This document shows positions 63,401 to 64,000 of a stretch of DNA of 64,000 bases, piece by piece; within the stretch, counting starts at the first letter, position 1; the number at the start of each line of letters is the position of its first letter. The translations under genes were made by a program, and so were the position numbers. The notes below the pieces were generated by a model, which saw nothing but the letters and a program-made list of their open reading frames with translations, ran no database searches and was not told where the DNA came from. Source of the stretch: Tamarix chinensis (Eukaryota > Streptophyta > Magnoliopsida > Caryophyllales > Tamaricaceae); assembly GCA_030549775.1 (NCBI GenBank), contig CM060174.1, positions 72,357,466 through 72,421,465 on the forward strand, in the 5' to 3' direction.

Positions 63401-63968
63401 TAGTAGACTTGCCTGAGTATTGAGGCCATGAGGAATGTTATGGCTGGAACCGAGTTCTGTATAGCAGATGCAAAAGTTGGGGATGTATTGTCCAAGCCGA
63501 GCAGGTAAAATCCTTGATTTGCTGTGATTCTGTAAAACGTTAAAACAAACATATATATATTGTTAATCTTTATTCTACGATTTAAATGCGTACCAGCTAC
63601 TTAGTAGTAGCTACTCCATCTGTTTCATAATATTAGAGGTATTAGTTTTTTTTTTTAAAATAAATAAATTCTATAAAAAATTCATCTAATATTCCTAATA
63701 CACCTTTATATATACTTTTTAATACTTTTCATAAAAGACCTAATATTGTGAGAGAGGATGGGATAAATTTGAAAATATATTATTTAATTTTTTGTACTTT
63801 TTTTAGGTCTTATTTGTGAAGTAAAATTGAAAACCTAACACCTCTTATATTATGAAAAGGAGGAAGTAAATGTTTCCTTGTGTGCATGTGTTAAAGTAGT
63901 CGTACCCAACAAGCGCGAGCAGGAAGAACTGGATGAGGAATGACAGGCTTATGGGCGGTCTTTCCTTC
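60479..63968 (-). CDS. WAT1: WAT1 auxin transporter (WALLS ARE THIN 1), C-terminal five exons
   Basis: Exons in transcript order: 63968-63906, 63529-63413, 63138-62733, 61985-61834 and 60662-60479. Phases match at every junction and give 306 residues to the stop TGA at 60479; roughly the first 70 residues lie beyond the window. The segments follow the plant EamA/DMT transporter plan with hydrophobic helices: ISLSFLIQFFLLALVG; LDNTSPTFASAIQNSVPAIT; GTLLCVAGASVITLYKGPT; WTLGCIFLIGHCLSWSGWLV; ARLSVTSYTCFFGVIQFLII; GGPVFVAVYQPVQTLVVAIM; IIGAILIIAGLYLVLWGKS. A hydrophilic tail ends in LTQPLLPTENV. This wording fits WAT1 itself better than other UMAMIT/EamA members. In Arabidopsis WAT1 is a tonoplast protein that moves auxin out of the vacuole and is needed for secondary walls in fibres; function here is inferred from family identity. 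The intron after 63413 has a GC donor (AG before GCAAGT). Two MITEs lie in its introns. Confidence 0.95.
60691..61093. mobile_element. Tourist/Harbinger-like MITE in the last WAT1 intron
   Basis: The segment begins GGTAGTATTTGGTAAAC, and the complement of its right end reads GGTATCATTTGGGCATG, an imperfect inverted repeat. TAA flanks both sides (60688-60690 and 61094-61096), the usual duplication for this class. The AT-rich interior has no frame. Confidence 0.5.
63614..63866. mobile_element. Stowaway-like MITE in a WAT1 intron
   Basis: 253 bp between TA dinucleotides (63612-63613 and 63867-63868). The left end reads CTCCATCTGTTTCATAATAT, and the complement of the right end reads CTTCCTCCTTTTCATAATAT. 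Both continue with TTAGAGGTATTAG or AAGAGGTGTTAG, the usual Stowaway end pattern. It lies in the intron between 63529 and 63906. Confidence 0.85.
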
Positions 63969-64000
63969 CTGGTAAGAAAGAACAATAACATAATCAAATC

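Overview
This is plant nuclear DNA, probably from a flowering plant with a repeat-rich genome. The evidence is intron-split genes with GT-AG splice sites, plant-specific families (a DREB2-type AP2/ERF factor and a WAT1-type EamA transporter), several plant Ty1/copia retrotransposons, an L1-type LINE and plant-style MITEs. Nothing prokaryotic or organellar was seen. The species cannot be named from the sequence, although the gene families fit a eudicot well.

Layout. 1-3789: one end of a giant non-coding LTR, cut by the window start and packed with tandem repeats. 5738-11970 (+): a seven-exon gene for a LisH/CTLH/CRA (Ran-binding protein 10-like) subunit; its first exon ends directly after the ATG, and its 3.4-kb first intron holds a collapsed copia element. 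12-20 kb: AT-rich intergenic DNA with microsatellites and a copia remnant (17341-17720). 20471-23305 (+): a 5'-truncated, broken LINE with a 16-bp target duplication. 26193-27229: a non-autonomous hAT element with a perfect 8-bp target duplication. 28248-29054 (+): an intact single-exon DREB2D-like gene with its own TATA box. 29861-42758 (-): an old copia element whose 5' LTR is split by a 6.1-kb solo LTR (36440-42539, target duplication CACAC). 44658-49292 (+): a second decayed copia. 49875-50286 (+): an unidentified coding-like relic. 51475-57260 (+): a young copia with two 802-bp LTRs (six mismatches), a 5-bp target duplication and one stop codon in an otherwise open polyprotein. 60479-63968 (-): the last five exons of WAT1, with two MITEs in its introns and one GC-AG intron; the 5' end lies beyond the window.

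The three supported genes are separate single-copy genes and do not form a pathway: a probable ubiquitin-ligase (GID/CTLH) subunit, a stress transcription factor and a vacuolar auxin transporter. About half of the window, and nearly all of 29.9-57.3 kb, is transposon-derived. No new defence or metabolic system was found. The most unusual structures are the giant LTR family, which carries an array of a 19-bp dyad motif plus exchangeable minisatellites, and an open hydrophobic leader in the young copia's LTR that runs in frame into Gag.
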